Notes: a model not told the origin generated them from the letters alone. Positions 24,131 to 32,377 are shown, counted from the first letter of the stretch. The stretch is DNA of 35,791 nucleotides from Bryobacteraceae bacterium (GCA_025980665.1 JAICXC010000049.1:1-35791), one strand, 5' to 3'. Numbers and translations are program-made.

Positions 24131-25342
24131 TTACCTCTTGCCCAATTCTTTTTCCAGAACCTTTACGCGCTGCCGGGCGATGAATTCCTGGTCGGGATTC
24201 ACGTTCTGACTTGCGGCGAGAAAATTGTTGTAGGCCGCCAGTGCCTCTTTGGTCTTGTTCAAGCGATCCAGAGTGATCGCACGCAGGTAGAAATGCCCGC
24301 TAGTTTCCGCGCCCAGAGCATGCACCTTATCGAGGGCTGCCAGGCCGTCTACTGGCTGTTCTGCCATGATCAGGACGCCGGCGAGCTCGGTCCAAGCTTG
24401 AGCCGCATCAGGCTTGATCTTGGTCGCGGCTGAAAACTGTTCCGCGGCCGGAGGGAATCGCCGTTCGTCGCGGAGGATGCGTCCGTAAAACATCCGCAAT
24501 TCGAAATCTTCGGGGGTCGCCGCGACGCCTTTGGCCGCCAGGGGCTCGGCTTTCCCGAGCTGCTTTTCCTTGACGTAGGCCTGCGCCAGCGCAATCTGAT
24601 TCGCCGGCGTGGGCGATTTCGCGACCACGGGCTCGAGCGTGGCGATCGCCGCCGCGCTCTGACCCGTTTGCAAAAGCACCAAACCGGCACGCTCCTGAGC
24701 GCCCGGATCATCGGGGAACTCGCGGTAGATATCGAGAGCCTGCGGACCCTCCCCATGTTCTTCATACAGAGTGGCGAGCTCCAGCAGGTAGCTCTGGTAG
24801 GAATGCTCGAGGTTGGCCGCTTTTCGATAGTGCGGCTCCGCTTCATTGCGGTGACCTTGCCGGGCAAGAGCCTGCCCGAGTCCTAGCTCGGCTGCCGCCG
24901 AAGCCGCGTCCATCTCCACGGCCTTTTCGAATTCAGTGATTGCCTCAGCCAGCTGTTTGGTTTCAAGAAGCGCCGTCGCCAGATAGTAGACCGGCTTGAA
25001 CTCCTTGGGTTTCTGCTCCTTCGCCGCCTTCAGGAACGGAATTGCCGCCGCGGGATTATGCGCGTTGAGCAGCGACATCGAAAGGTTAAGCTGCGCCTCG
25101 TACAAACCGGGACGCAGCTCCAGAGTCTTCATGTACTCGGGGATGGCGAGGGCGTCCTTGTTCGACATACTGTAAGCCAGTCCCAGGTTGAAGTGGGCGC
25201 TATAGTCGGCGGGGTCTGCCGCTATGGCCTGGTTGAAGGACTCCACGGCGGCGTCGGTGTTTCCGGCATCCAGCGCCTTGAGCCCTTCCGTCACGTAGCC
25301 AGGGGCTTGCGCAAGCAGACCGACGAAAAGGATCAGCCACAT
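24131..25342 (-). CDS. Secreted tetratricopeptide repeat protein
   Basis: A 403-residue protein: signal peptide (MWLILFVGLLAQAPG) then about ten TPR units spanning residues 17-395, e.g. DAAVESFNQAIAADPADYSA, DALAIPEYMKTLELRPGLYEA, QLAEAITEFEKAVEMDAASA and RNEAEPHYRKAANLEHSYQS, showing the W/L/F-A-P spacing of TPR helices. Such proteins scaffold other proteins in the periplasm or outer membrane. It is the third gene of the minus-strand operon (priA, GNAT, TPR, two small secreted proteins), 29 bases after the GNAT stop. Confidence 0.88.
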   Translation of the reverse strand: MWLILFVGLLAQAPGYVTEGLKALDAGNTDAAVESFNQAIAADPADYSAHFNLGLAYSMSNKDALAIPEYMKTLELRPGLYEAQLNLSMSLLNAHNPAAAIPFLKAAKEQKPKEFKPVYYLATALLETKQLAEAITEFEKAVEMDAASAAAELGLGQALARQGHRNEAEPHYRKAANLEHSYQSYLLELATLYEEHGEGPQALDIYREFPDDPGAQERAGLVLLQTGQSAAAIATLEPVVAKSPTPANQIALAQAYVKEKQLGKAEPLAAKGVAATPEDFELRMFYGRILRDERRFPPAAEQFSAATKIKPDAAQAWTELAGVLIMAEQPVDGLAALDKVHALGAETSGHFYLRAITLDRLNKTKEALAAYNNFLAASQNVNPDQEFIARQRVKVLEKELGKR

Positions 25343-25371
25343 ACTTCTGCTTAAATTGTAGTCCGCTTCAG

Positions 25372-26160
25372 CTATTTCGTCAGGTATACCGAAAACTTCG
25401 CGACTTCGCTGAATCCCAACCGCCGATAGAGCGAATATCCGGCATCGGTCGACTGAAGTACGATACGTTTGATCCCGGTCCGCGCCTGCTCAGATGTGAC
25501 GGCGGAACGCAGCAGCGCTTCACCGTATCCACATCGGCGGCACTCGGGCAGTGTCGACAACGAGTACACTCCGAGAGCTTCCGGCGTAGCGACAATGGCG
25601 ATAATCGCCACTGGTTTTCCACCCACTAAGCCCACAAATCCGCGATAATCTCCGAACCAGGCTCGTTCCGGCTCATATACAGTTTTTGCGATTCCCATGG
25701 GGATATCGAAACTCACCGCCGTGAGCGCGCCGAAAGCCTGCCGGGTGTTTCGATCGGCGACCGGCACGCATTCGATCTTCGGCAGCGGTCGAAGGGGCGG
25801 CGCCAGTGCCTCTGCCAGCATGCCCGGAGCTTGTGAAATAGGGCGCAGGTCGCGATCCATTAATAGAGAGCGCGCCCGGCGGCGAGTCGAAGAGTCGAGC
25901 GAATCTTCGCACAACCAGAAAGACCAGCGCATGGTGCGCGGCGCGAAGTAACGGGCGCAGTGGGCCAGACGCGTGGTAAATCCGTCGATCCCATCGGGGG
26001 GGGTACCCTCCAGCATGGCGATATTGAACACACCGTAATCGAGACCGGAGTAGATGGCCAGCGCGCCTTCCAACGGACGGGACTCGCCGGATCCGGTTGC
26101 ATCGCCGAAGAAGCGCATGGCGGCTCGCAGGTTGGCGTCGACGATTTGAAAATCCCGCAT
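25372..26160 (-). CDS. GNAT-family N-acetyltransferase
   Basis: A 262-residue protein with a GNAT fold in the C-terminal half. Motif A is in ALGVYSLSTLPECRRCGYGEALL (R-x-x-G-x-G with CoA pyrophosphate binding), and motif B in GYSLYRRLGFSEVAKFSVYL at the C-terminus. The N-terminal half looks like a degenerate second GNAT lobe, as in tandem-GNAT proteins. It starts 17 bases after the priA stop, so probably translated from the priA transcript. Substrate unknown. Confidence 0.82.
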   Translation of the reverse strand: MRDFQIVDANLRAAMRFFGDATGSGESRPLEGALAIYSGLDYGVFNIAMLEGTPPDGIDGFTTRLAHCARYFAPRTMRWSFWLCEDSLDSSTRRRARSLLMDRDLRPISQAPGMLAEALAPPLRPLPKIECVPVADRNTRQAFGALTAVSFDIPMGIAKTVYEPERAWFGDYRGFVGLVGGKPVAIIAIVATPEALGVYSLSTLPECRRCGYGEALLRSAVTSEQARTGIKRIVLQSTDAGYSLYRRLGFSEVAKFSVYLTK

Positions 26161-26177
26161 ACGTTAGAGCAGTGTCA

Positions 26178-28631
26178 CTAGAGCAGCGTCATAGGATCCA
26201 CGTCGATGGCCAAATTGGCCGGGCCCCATTTCTCGGCCGTCGCGAATCGGCGTACCTCGCCCAATACTTCACTGAGTCGTTTACGGCTCGCGGTCTTCAG
26301 AAGCACCTGATAACGATATTCGCTCTTTACTCGCAGCACTGGAGCAGGCGCCGGGCCCATGACTCGGACGCCTTCGGGGGCAGGATTCAGCAACCGGCCC
26401 AAAGCCGCGCTCCGCGACAAAGCATCCTCTTCGTTGGTGGAGCGGATGATGATATTCGCGAGCGATCCAAACGGCGGGTAATACATCAGCCGCCGGAACT
26501 CGATTTCTTTCCGGTAGAACTTTTCGTAATCCTGCTCGGCCGCGCACTGGATGGCGTAGTGGTCGGGATTAATGGTCTGGATCAGGACGATACCAGGCGT
26601 TTCGCCGCGACCTGCACGGCCCGCAGCCTGCGTGAGCAGTTGAAACGTTCGTTCGGCCGCGCGAAAATCCGGGAGGCCCAAGCCCAGGTCCGCATTGACG
26701 ATCCCTACCAGCGTCACGTTGGGAATGTCGTGACCTTTGGCGATCATCTGCGTGCCTACCAGAATGTCGTAATGCCGCTCGCGAAAACCCGCGAGGATGG
26801 TCTCGTAATCACGCTTGCCGCCCACCGTATCGCGATCCAGCCGCGCGATCCGAGCCTGGGCGAAAAACGCTCCCAGCTCCTGCTCCAGGCGTTCGCTGCC
26901 GACTCCGATGAACTGCAGATAATCGCTGGCACACTTGGGGCATCGCTCTGGAACCGGCGTCGCGTAATTGCAGTAATGGCACAGCATGCGCCGATCGCGC
27001 TTGTGATACGTCAGCGTGACCGAGCAGTTGACGCATTGTAGCCGCTCGCCGCACGCGCGGCACGCAACGAAACTCGAAAATCCGCGCCGGTTGAGCAGCA
27101 GCATGGTCTGCTCGCCGTTTTCCAGACGCTCGGTCACCGCGTCGATCAGCGCTCGGGAAAACGTCGCCTGCTTGCAGGTCTCCAGGAACTCGCGGCGCAT
27201 GTCGATCACGGAAACCGTCGGCATGGGACGGCGTTCGATTCGTCCGGGCAGCGCCAGTCGCGTGTACTTGCCGCGCTCGGCGTTATAGCGGGTTTCGAGG
27301 CTGGGCGTCGCCGAACCCAGTACAATCACCGCGCCTTCATTACGCGCACGCAGCACAGCCACATCGCGGCCGTGATAACGCGGCGTTTCCTGCTGCTTGT
27401 AGCTCTGGTCGTGTTCTTCGTCCACGATGATCAGACCCAGATTCTGGACCGGGGCGAACACGCCGGATCGGGTGGCGACCACTACCGAAGCGGTGCCCGC
27501 GCGGATCCTGCGCCACTCCTGGGCGCGTTCAGAATCGTGAAATGCGGAGTGCAGAATGGCGACACGTTCGCCAAAGCGATGATGAAACTGCCCGGCCACC
27601 GCGGGCGTCAGCGCGATTTCGGGGACCAGCAGTAGCGCGCCGCGGCCCAGCGCCAAGGCTGCTTCGATCGCGCTCAAGTACACTTCGGTCTTGCCGGATC
27701 CAGTCACGCCTTCGAGCAGAAATGCCTGAAATTGACGCGAGCCGAGCGCGAGACGGATCGCATCGAACGCCTCCTGCTGGTGTGGATTCAGCGTATGCGG
27801 GGCGCGGGGCGGGGCCGCGATGCTCGAAACGGGCTCCAGGGCGAGCCTTGCGAGTTGCCGGCGTGCTAACGAACGAGCCGCAGCGCTGGCTTTCGGCAGG
27901 GTATCTTCGAGCGTGGCGAGATTGTGCTGACCGGGATGGAGCTCGAGATAGGCCAGCAGCTCGCGTTCCTGCTTTGGAATTTTCTCGCTGGCGCGGGTAA
28001 CAAATTCCACGCGCAGCCGGGCGGCGGAAGCTCGCAGAGGATCGCGCTCGGCGGCAACATCCTCCGATTCCACGAAGCCTTTTTTTTCGAGCGACCGCAG
28101 GACGGCCGCAGCCTTATTGACCTTTTGCGCGAGGTAGGTCGCCGAGAGCGCGCGCCCGTCCAGCATGCGCAGAATCGCGGCGGCCGGATCTTCCTGCTCA
28201 GTGCCGCTGAGGTGCAACTGGCGGGCCGTATCGCGCCCCGAGGGCGTGAGCGAATAAATACGCCCGCGCCGGATATCGGCCGCTAGCGGCGTCATCGCGC
28301 GCAAGGTGTCTCCGAGCGGCGCGCAGTAGTAGGTCGAAATCCAACGGCCGAGATCCAGGAGGCCTTCATCCAGGGCGGGCTCCTCGTCCAGCAACCGGAG
28401 CGCCTCCTTCGTCGGACCTGTCGGCGCCTGGCTATGGGTCGCCAGGACCACGCCCGTCAGTTTGCGAGATCCGAATGGAACCAGAACGCGACATCCCGGC
28501 TGCACCCGGCGGCGCAGGGTCTCGGGAAGCCTATAGGTGAAGGCTGTATCGATCGGGACCGGAAGGCTGACATCGCAGTAAACCGGTGCGTCGATTGGTG
28601 CTTCAGGGGGAAAAGGTGCGGCGGACGTCAC
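26178..28631 (-). CDS. priA: Primosomal protein N' (replication restart helicase)
   Basis: An 817-residue 3'-to-5' superfamily 2 helicase. The N-terminal 3'-DNA-binding domain starts near residue 16 (VYCDVSLPVPIDTAFTYRLP), a winged-helix part lies around 120-270, Walker A is GVTGSGKTEVY (308-318), DEEH is at 404-407, and the zinc cluster supplies CRACGERLQCVNC, CHYCNY and CPKC (about 525-570). It restarts stalled replication forks and loads the replisome. The start is a GTG at 28631. A perfect TATAAT lies 8 bases upstream on the minus strand. Length is typical or slightly long compared with E. coli PriA (732). Confidence 0.95.
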   Translation of the reverse strand: MTSAAPFPPEAPIDAPVYCDVSLPVPIDTAFTYRLPETLRRRVQPGCRVLVPFGSRKLTGVVLATHSQAPTGPTKEALRLLDEEPALDEGLLDLGRWISTYYCAPLGDTLRAMTPLAADIRRGRIYSLTPSGRDTARQLHLSGTEQEDPAAAILRMLDGRALSATYLAQKVNKAAAVLRSLEKKGFVESEDVAAERDPLRASAARLRVEFVTRASEKIPKQERELLAYLELHPGQHNLATLEDTLPKASAAARSLARRQLARLALEPVSSIAAPPRAPHTLNPHQQEAFDAIRLALGSRQFQAFLLEGVTGSGKTEVYLSAIEAALALGRGALLLVPEIALTPAVAGQFHHRFGERVAILHSAFHDSERAQEWRRIRAGTASVVVATRSGVFAPVQNLGLIIVDEEHDQSYKQQETPRYHGRDVAVLRARNEGAVIVLGSATPSLETRYNAERGKYTRLALPGRIERRPMPTVSVIDMRREFLETCKQATFSRALIDAVTERLENGEQTMLLLNRRGFSSFVACRACGERLQCVNCSVTLTYHKRDRRMLCHYCNYATPVPERCPKCASDYLQFIGVGSERLEQELGAFFAQARIARLDRDTVGGKRDYETILAGFRERHYDILVGTQMIAKGHDIPNVTLVGIVNADLGLGLPDFRAAERTFQLLTQAAGRAGRGETPGIVLIQTINPDHYAIQCAAEQDYEKFYRKEIEFRRLMYYPPFGSLANIIIRSTNEEDALSRSAALGRLLNPAPEGVRVMGPAPAPVLRVKSEYRYQVLLKTASRKRLSEVLGEVRRFATAEKWGPANLAIDVDPMTLL

Positions 28632-28639
28632 CTGATCGG

Positions 28640-28681
28640 ATTATACCCGCTCCATCTCGCGCCCGGGCAGGCTGTTATAAT
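28640..28681. promoter_or_regulatory. Divergent promoter pair between priA and the secreted repeat protein
   Basis: A TATAAT on the minus strand (complement of 28640-28645) points to priA, and TATAAT at 28676-28681 points to the plus-strand gene at 28699; both match the consensus exactly, about 30 bases apart. No good -35 box is seen for either. The plus start would be about 28688, at the start of the GAGGAG ribosome-binding site. The minus start would be about 2 bases before the priA GTG, so priA may be nearly leaderless. Confidence 0.45.
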
Positions 28682-28698
28682 TCGGCGAGGAGACCACC

Positions 28699-29625
28699 GT
28701 GAAAACCGCCATCCTTGCCCTCGGAACGCTGTCCTTTTTCCTAGTGACGTCGGCACACGCAAACGAACTCGATGACGCCTATCAGAAACTTAAGGATGCC
28801 CAGACCGCAAAGGATCCTGATGCCGTTAAAAAGGCGGCTGTCGAGACGGCGAAACTAGCCAAAGCCGAGGAAACGGGTCCGAAACTGGAAGGGTTTTCCG
28901 AAGAAGACTGGCCCAAGCGGGTGGAATACGCCAAGGGGCTCGGAACCCTTAGCGAATACGCTCTGGCGACCACCGCCGCTCAAGCCGGTATGGCTCCCGC
29001 GAAAGTCGTCGAACTTACCGAGGCTTTGATGGCGATGAATCCTAAGAGCACCTACCTGGATCTCGCGTCTAACGCCTATCTCGGAGCCTTGGGAAAAATG
29101 GGAGGCGCGGATAAAGAGATTGAGGGCGCTACCAAGATCGTCGCCGGTAGCCCCAACGAACAGTATGCGCTGATGACCCTCGCGGACAACCTGATCTCCA
29201 AGAATCGCTCCGAGCAGGCTTACACGTATGCCACACGGCTGGTGTCGGTGATGAAATCCAAGGCCAAACCCGAGGGCTATTCGGATGAGGAATGGAATCG
29301 CGTTAAGTCGACGATGCTTTCGCGCGGCTACTACGATGCGGGCGTGGCCGGCTGCGTGCGCCAGATCTGGAAGGATTGCGATACCAACTTGCGTGCCGCC
29401 CTTCCCCTGATTAGTGGCCAGGCCGCGATGACGGGCCCCGCTTATTTCTATCTGGGCGTCGCGAACTACCAGCTTTCCAAGATCACCACGGATCGCACCA
29501 AGCTTCAGGAAGCTCTGAAGTTCGAACAGCAGTCCGCAGCCATCTCCGGTCCCATGCAGGGTCAGGCGCAGCGGTACGTTACCGTGATGCAGAACGAATT
29601 GAAGGCTCCCGTAGTCCGGCGGTAG
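28699..29625 (+). CDS. Secreted alpha-helical repeat protein, unknown function
   Basis: A 308-residue protein with a signal peptide (MKTAILALGTLSFFLVTSAHA). The rest is helical and reads like degenerate TPR/Sel1 hairpins (AYTYATRLVSVMK; GPAYFYLGVANYQLSKI near 255-270). Two near-identical phrases, LEGFSEEDWPKRVEYAKG (about 63-80) and PEGYSDEEWNRVKSTM (about 190-205), point to an internal duplication of about 125 residues. Start GTG 28699 follows GAGGAG at 28687-28692. Function unknown; it may act at the outer membrane with the porin that follows. Confidence 0.78.
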   Translation: MKTAILALGTLSFFLVTSAHANELDDAYQKLKDAQTAKDPDAVKKAAVETAKLAKAEETGPKLEGFSEEDWPKRVEYAKGLGTLSEYALATTAAQAGMAPAKVVELTEALMAMNPKSTYLDLASNAYLGALGKMGGADKEIEGATKIVAGSPNEQYALMTLADNLISKNRSEQAYTYATRLVSVMKSKAKPEGYSDEEWNRVKSTMLSRGYYDAGVAGCVRQIWKDCDTNLRAALPLISGQAAMTGPAYFYLGVANYQLSKITTDRTKLQEALKFEQQSAAISGPMQGQAQRYVTVMQNELKAPVVRR

Positions 29626-29652
29626 TTCCCCGATCACTCAATCGCATCCCTT

Positions 29653-29681
29653 TTTACAAAACGTTTACAAGATGTGAACGA
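29653..29681. promoter_or_regulatory. Tandem 11-bp direct repeats upstream of the porin gene
   Basis: TTTACAA occurs at 29653-29659 and 29664-29670, exactly 11 bases apart, with a poorer third copy TGAACGA at 29675-29681. Helically phased 11-bp tandem sites upstream of a porin are the pattern bound by OmpR/PhoB-type regulators. CATAAT at 29702-29707 could be the porin -10 box. The repeats are seen; the regulator is inferred. Confidence 0.35.
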
Positions 29682-29714
29682 CTTGCGAGGTACAGCCTTC
29701 GCATAATCAGGGGC

Positions 29715-31103
29715 ATGATATCGAGACTTCGCAGGAGTTGTTTTGCGGCATCGCTTGTATTTGCAGTATTCACGATACCGGCGCAGAGCCAAACCGATCC
29801 AGCCAACACGCTAGAAGACCACGCTCCTCCGGACGGGCCGTTTTATCCCGGAGCCCCGAAATCGAGCTCAAGACTTCAGGCTCCCATCGGCGACTACATC
29901 CTCCGGGTGTACGGAACTCTGCTCTTGAATATCTCCACGTCCGACACGGTCCAGGTGGGGCAGGATGTTCCTCTTTGGCCTTTGCCTGGCAGCTCCAACG
30001 TGACCTTCCCTGACGGCACCACCAAACGCGCAGGAGCGGTCGGCGATACGATTTTCACTGCGCGCCAGTCTATTCTGGGAGCCCAGATAAGCCCAAAGGC
30101 TCCAGTCGCAGGATGGAGTCCCTCCGGCTTGGTCGAGATTGATTTCTTCGGCTCGCGTCCAGTGGATCCAAACTTTCAGCCGCAGAACCGGGTCTTCAAT
30201 CAACCGCGTCTGCGGCGTGCCTATCTTCAGTTAGACAAGGGTAGCTGGAGAATCGTCGCCGGACAAGACAAAGCGATTCTTGCGCCGCTCGATCCTATTT
30301 CGTTGTCGCATGTCGCCATACCGCTGGGCGCAACCGCCGGTAATCTGTGGGCTTGGCTGCCCCAAGTCCGGGTTGAGAATCGGCACAAATTTGGGGGCAC
30401 GACTCTGCTGCTCCAGGGCGGCGTTCTACGCCCGTCGTTCGGCGATTCCCGCCTGACCGACCAAGCCGGAGTGAACGGCTCGGCGGTCGATAGTACGTTC
30501 TCCGGTTTTGGCGAGCGCGGCAGGCAGCCTTTTTATGAGGCGCGTATCGCGTTATCTCATGCCATGGCCGGAAGGACCGCAACCATCGGTGTCAGCGGGC
30601 ACTATGGCCGTGAAGCGGTCGGCGCGGACAAGGGTATCGATTCCTCAGCAGTGGCGGTAGATTGGACGATACCGATCATTAAGTACCTGATCTTCCGTGG
30701 AGAAGGCTTTACCGGAGCAAACCTGGTTCCCTTCGATGGCGGAATCGAACAGGGCGTCGCCTTTACGCCCGCGGCGGGCAATACCCCTGCTCAATTCCGC
30801 AAGATCGGCGATATGGGCGGATGGGCCGAGATGATCTCACCGGTGACTCCTAAGGATATTCTCTATGCGGGCGCCGGCACGGATGACCCGCGAGACAGCG
30901 ATCTGATGCCGGGCTCCACGCGCTCGAAAAACTCCTTTGTGTGGGCCAGCTATTTCCGTAAACTCGGACCGGACGTGACAGCGGCTTTCGAATATAGCTT
31001 TTGGGATTTCCGCACACGCACGTTTAATGGCGCGAATCTCGGGCCACGCGCTACTTCGGGACGCGGCAATGTCGTCAATATCGCGCTGGCCTACCAGTTT
31101 TAG
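29715..31103 (+). CDS. Outer-membrane porin-like beta-barrel protein
   Basis: A 462-residue protein with a signal peptide (about 1-26, ending near AQSQ), a short Pro-rich linker (about 30-52), then alternating beta strands: GDYILRVYGTLLLNIS, GLVEIDFFGSRP, RLRRAYLQLDKGSWRIVAGQD and ATIGVSGHYGR, ending with FEYSFWDFRTRTF and the terminal NIALAYQF. The final Phe and amphipathic last strand are the BAM recognition signal of outer-membrane barrels. It most resembles the DcaP/carbohydrate-selective porin type, but substrate is unknown. The two tandem repeats upstream suggest two-component control. Confidence 0.8.
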   Translation: MISRLRRSCFAASLVFAVFTIPAQSQTDPANTLEDHAPPDGPFYPGAPKSSSRLQAPIGDYILRVYGTLLLNISTSDTVQVGQDVPLWPLPGSSNVTFPDGTTKRAGAVGDTIFTARQSILGAQISPKAPVAGWSPSGLVEIDFFGSRPVDPNFQPQNRVFNQPRLRRAYLQLDKGSWRIVAGQDKAILAPLDPISLSHVAIPLGATAGNLWAWLPQVRVENRHKFGGTTLLLQGGVLRPSFGDSRLTDQAGVNGSAVDSTFSGFGERGRQPFYEARIALSHAMAGRTATIGVSGHYGREAVGADKGIDSSAVAVDWTIPIIKYLIFRGEGFTGANLVPFDGGIEQGVAFTPAAGNTPAQFRKIGDMGGWAEMISPVTPKDILYAGAGTDDPRDSDLMPGSTRSKNSFVWASYFRKLGPDVTAAFEYSFWDFRTRTFNGANLGPRATSGRGNVVNIALAYQF

Positions 31104-31481
31104 GCGAAACATGAACACACTGCTCGCACGGGCGATTGCGGAGTTGGACTTGAAGCTTAGGTGAGAACTTTGGGGAGTTCTCCGCACTAAACTCTTGTCC
31201 GGAGGTTCCTGATATTCAAGCGGACGCGCTGGAGAGAGGAACCTCCGTTCTTTCCCCCCTTTGTGGCGCTAGTACCCTTCGATGCGCCAATCTGTCCCAG
31301 TCCGCACGGGACAGGTCGTCACTTTCGGCATAGTAACTCCTGGATTTTCAGTGGATGCAGCGTGGCGTCCGGCGTGCTTTTCCCTAACCGCAGTACGCCC
31401 GCAGGAAGGTCCAGGGCAGCGGCAATCCGGTCTCCGGATTGTTCCTATCGGTGGGGCACTGGACCTCCCCGGTCTTCTTCC
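31104..31481. ncRNA. Gene-free, hairpin-rich 378-base region; candidate structured RNA
   Basis: No convincing gene lies between the porin and DUF4159 stops. It contains perfect inverted repeats: GAGAACT/AGTTCTC (31163-31182), a 10-bp stem (31200-31209/31238-31247) enclosing AGCG/CGCT (31219-31222/31227-31230), TGGCGC/GCGCCA (31264-31289), CTGTCCC/GGGACAG (31292-31314), and an 8-bp outer stem AGGTCCAG/CTGGACCT (31407-31414/31459-31466) enclosing CAATCCGG/CCGGATTG (31423-31441). Two of the elements share a two-tier design. Only one ends near a pyrimidine tract (31248-31262), so simple terminators do not explain all. A short frame at 31111-31164 (MNTLLARAIAELDLKLR) is also present. Structure is seen; being an RNA is inference. 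Confidence 0.4.
31200..31262 (+). terminator. Possible terminator of the porin transcript
   Basis: A 10-bp perfect stem (31200-31209 with 31238-31247), with a small inner hairpin in its loop, is followed by the pyrimidine-rich stretch TTCTTTCCCCCCTTT. It stands about 100 bases after the porin stop. The T content is weak for a factor-independent terminator, so this is tentative. Confidence 0.3.
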
Positions 31482-32318
31482 TCAGTGAGTAATCGCGTAG
31501 ACGATGTAGTTTACGCCCAGCCGTATTCCCAGAGCTGAATATCTTTCCGGATAGCGCGGGTCGTCGGCAAACTCCCAGGAATCGCCGGTGTCGGAGTTGT
31601 ACATCGCCTGCACCAGAATTCGACCCTTGTCGTCGTAAATCGCCCGCCAGTAAGGCACGGTGCCACCGTTTTTGGAACCTTCGCGCAAGTGCTCGGAGCC
31701 GACGATGATGTAGCGCTCATCCAGGTCGAACACCGAATGGAAAATCTGATCGTTGTTGGGGATGTCCTGAACCTGCCGGTCCGGAAATGCGTAACCGATG
31801 CGCTCAATAAACTCACCCCACTCGGCAGTTCCGTGGATGTCGTCGGCCATGAAGAAGCCGCCGCGGTCGAGATAATCGCGCAGAATCTTGCCCTGCTTTT
31901 CGGTCAAACCCCATTCGCCAGCCTGGACCGCATAGATAAACGGGTAATTGTAGACGTCGTCGCCGTCTTCCAGATCGACGACCTGTTCGACCGGGCGGGC
32001 ATCGACGCGTGTAAGTCGTCGCACGGCTTCTAGAAAGTGCCGATCCGCGCGCGGATAATCCTGGGTCCACAGCGATCGCCCGCGGTGATAGTCCGGGTCC
32101 TCTCGCCCGCGGTAGCCGTCCAGAGGTCCACCGGGAAACATGATCCGGCCGAAAACAAATTCCGTCTCACTATCCCAGCCGGGGGGAAGGGGAATCGACC
32201 CCATCGAGTATTCCATTCCCGGATACTCGCGAAAAGGCTTGTGATCGGCGTAGAGCTTGAACGCGAACAGCGTTCCGAGTATGGTCGCGCAGGCGAGCGG
32301 AAGCGTTATGCGAAGCAC
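31482..32318 (-). CDS. DUF4159 domain-containing membrane-anchored protein
   Basis: A 278-residue protein with an N-terminal TM or signal segment (LRITLPLACATILGTLFAFKLYA) and a DUF4159 domain to the end. The domain shows YPGMEYSMGSIPLPPGWDS, FVFGRIMFPGG, DYPRADRHFLEAVRRLTRVD, NYPFIYAVQ and LDRGGFFMADDIHGTAEW. DUF4159 is a Rossmann-like domain often encoded near MoxR/VWA systems; here that operon is 14 kb away. The open frame reaches a GTG at 32372, but that GTG is inside a palindromic repeat, so I prefer the GTG at 32318. Length from either start is similar to family norm. Function not established. Confidence 0.82.
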   Translation of the reverse strand: MLRITLPLACATILGTLFAFKLYADHKPFREYPGMEYSMGSIPLPPGWDSETEFVFGRIMFPGGPLDGYRGREDPDYHRGRSLWTQDYPRADRHFLEAVRRLTRVDARPVEQVVDLEDGDDVYNYPFIYAVQAGEWGLTEKQGKILRDYLDRGGFFMADDIHGTAEWGEFIERIGYAFPDRQVQDIPNNDQIFHSVFDLDERYIIVGSEHLREGSKNGGTVPYWRAIYDDKGRILVQAMYNSDTGDSWEFADDPRYPERYSALGIRLGVNYIVYAITH

Positions 32319-32344
32319 CCTGCTTCCGAGGATACCTCTTGCTG

Positions 32345-32373
32345 TGTGGGGCAGGCGGTTTCGCCTGCCCACA
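32345..32373. repeat. REP-like intergenic palindrome
   Basis: TGTGGGGCAGGCG (32345-32357) and CGCCTGCCCACA (32362-32373) form a near-perfect inverted repeat with one bulged G and a 4-base loop. It lies between the DUF4159 gene and the GAF-ANTAR gene. The GGCAGGC...GCCTGCC form resembles the dispersed palindromes of Solibacter-like genomes. Only one copy is in this window, so its repetitiveness is inferred. Confidence 0.55.
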
Positions 32374-32377
32374 ATCC

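Noticed and set aside
26097..27041. 314-codon plus-strand frame opposite the GNAT and priA genes
   Set aside because: Runs antisense across two real genes and carries no domain signature.
31263..31538. Short plus-strand frames (31263-31538 and 31282-31488) in the hairpin-rich region
   Set aside because: No ribosome-binding site, no recognisable domain and mutually overlapping; the inverted repeats describe the region better.
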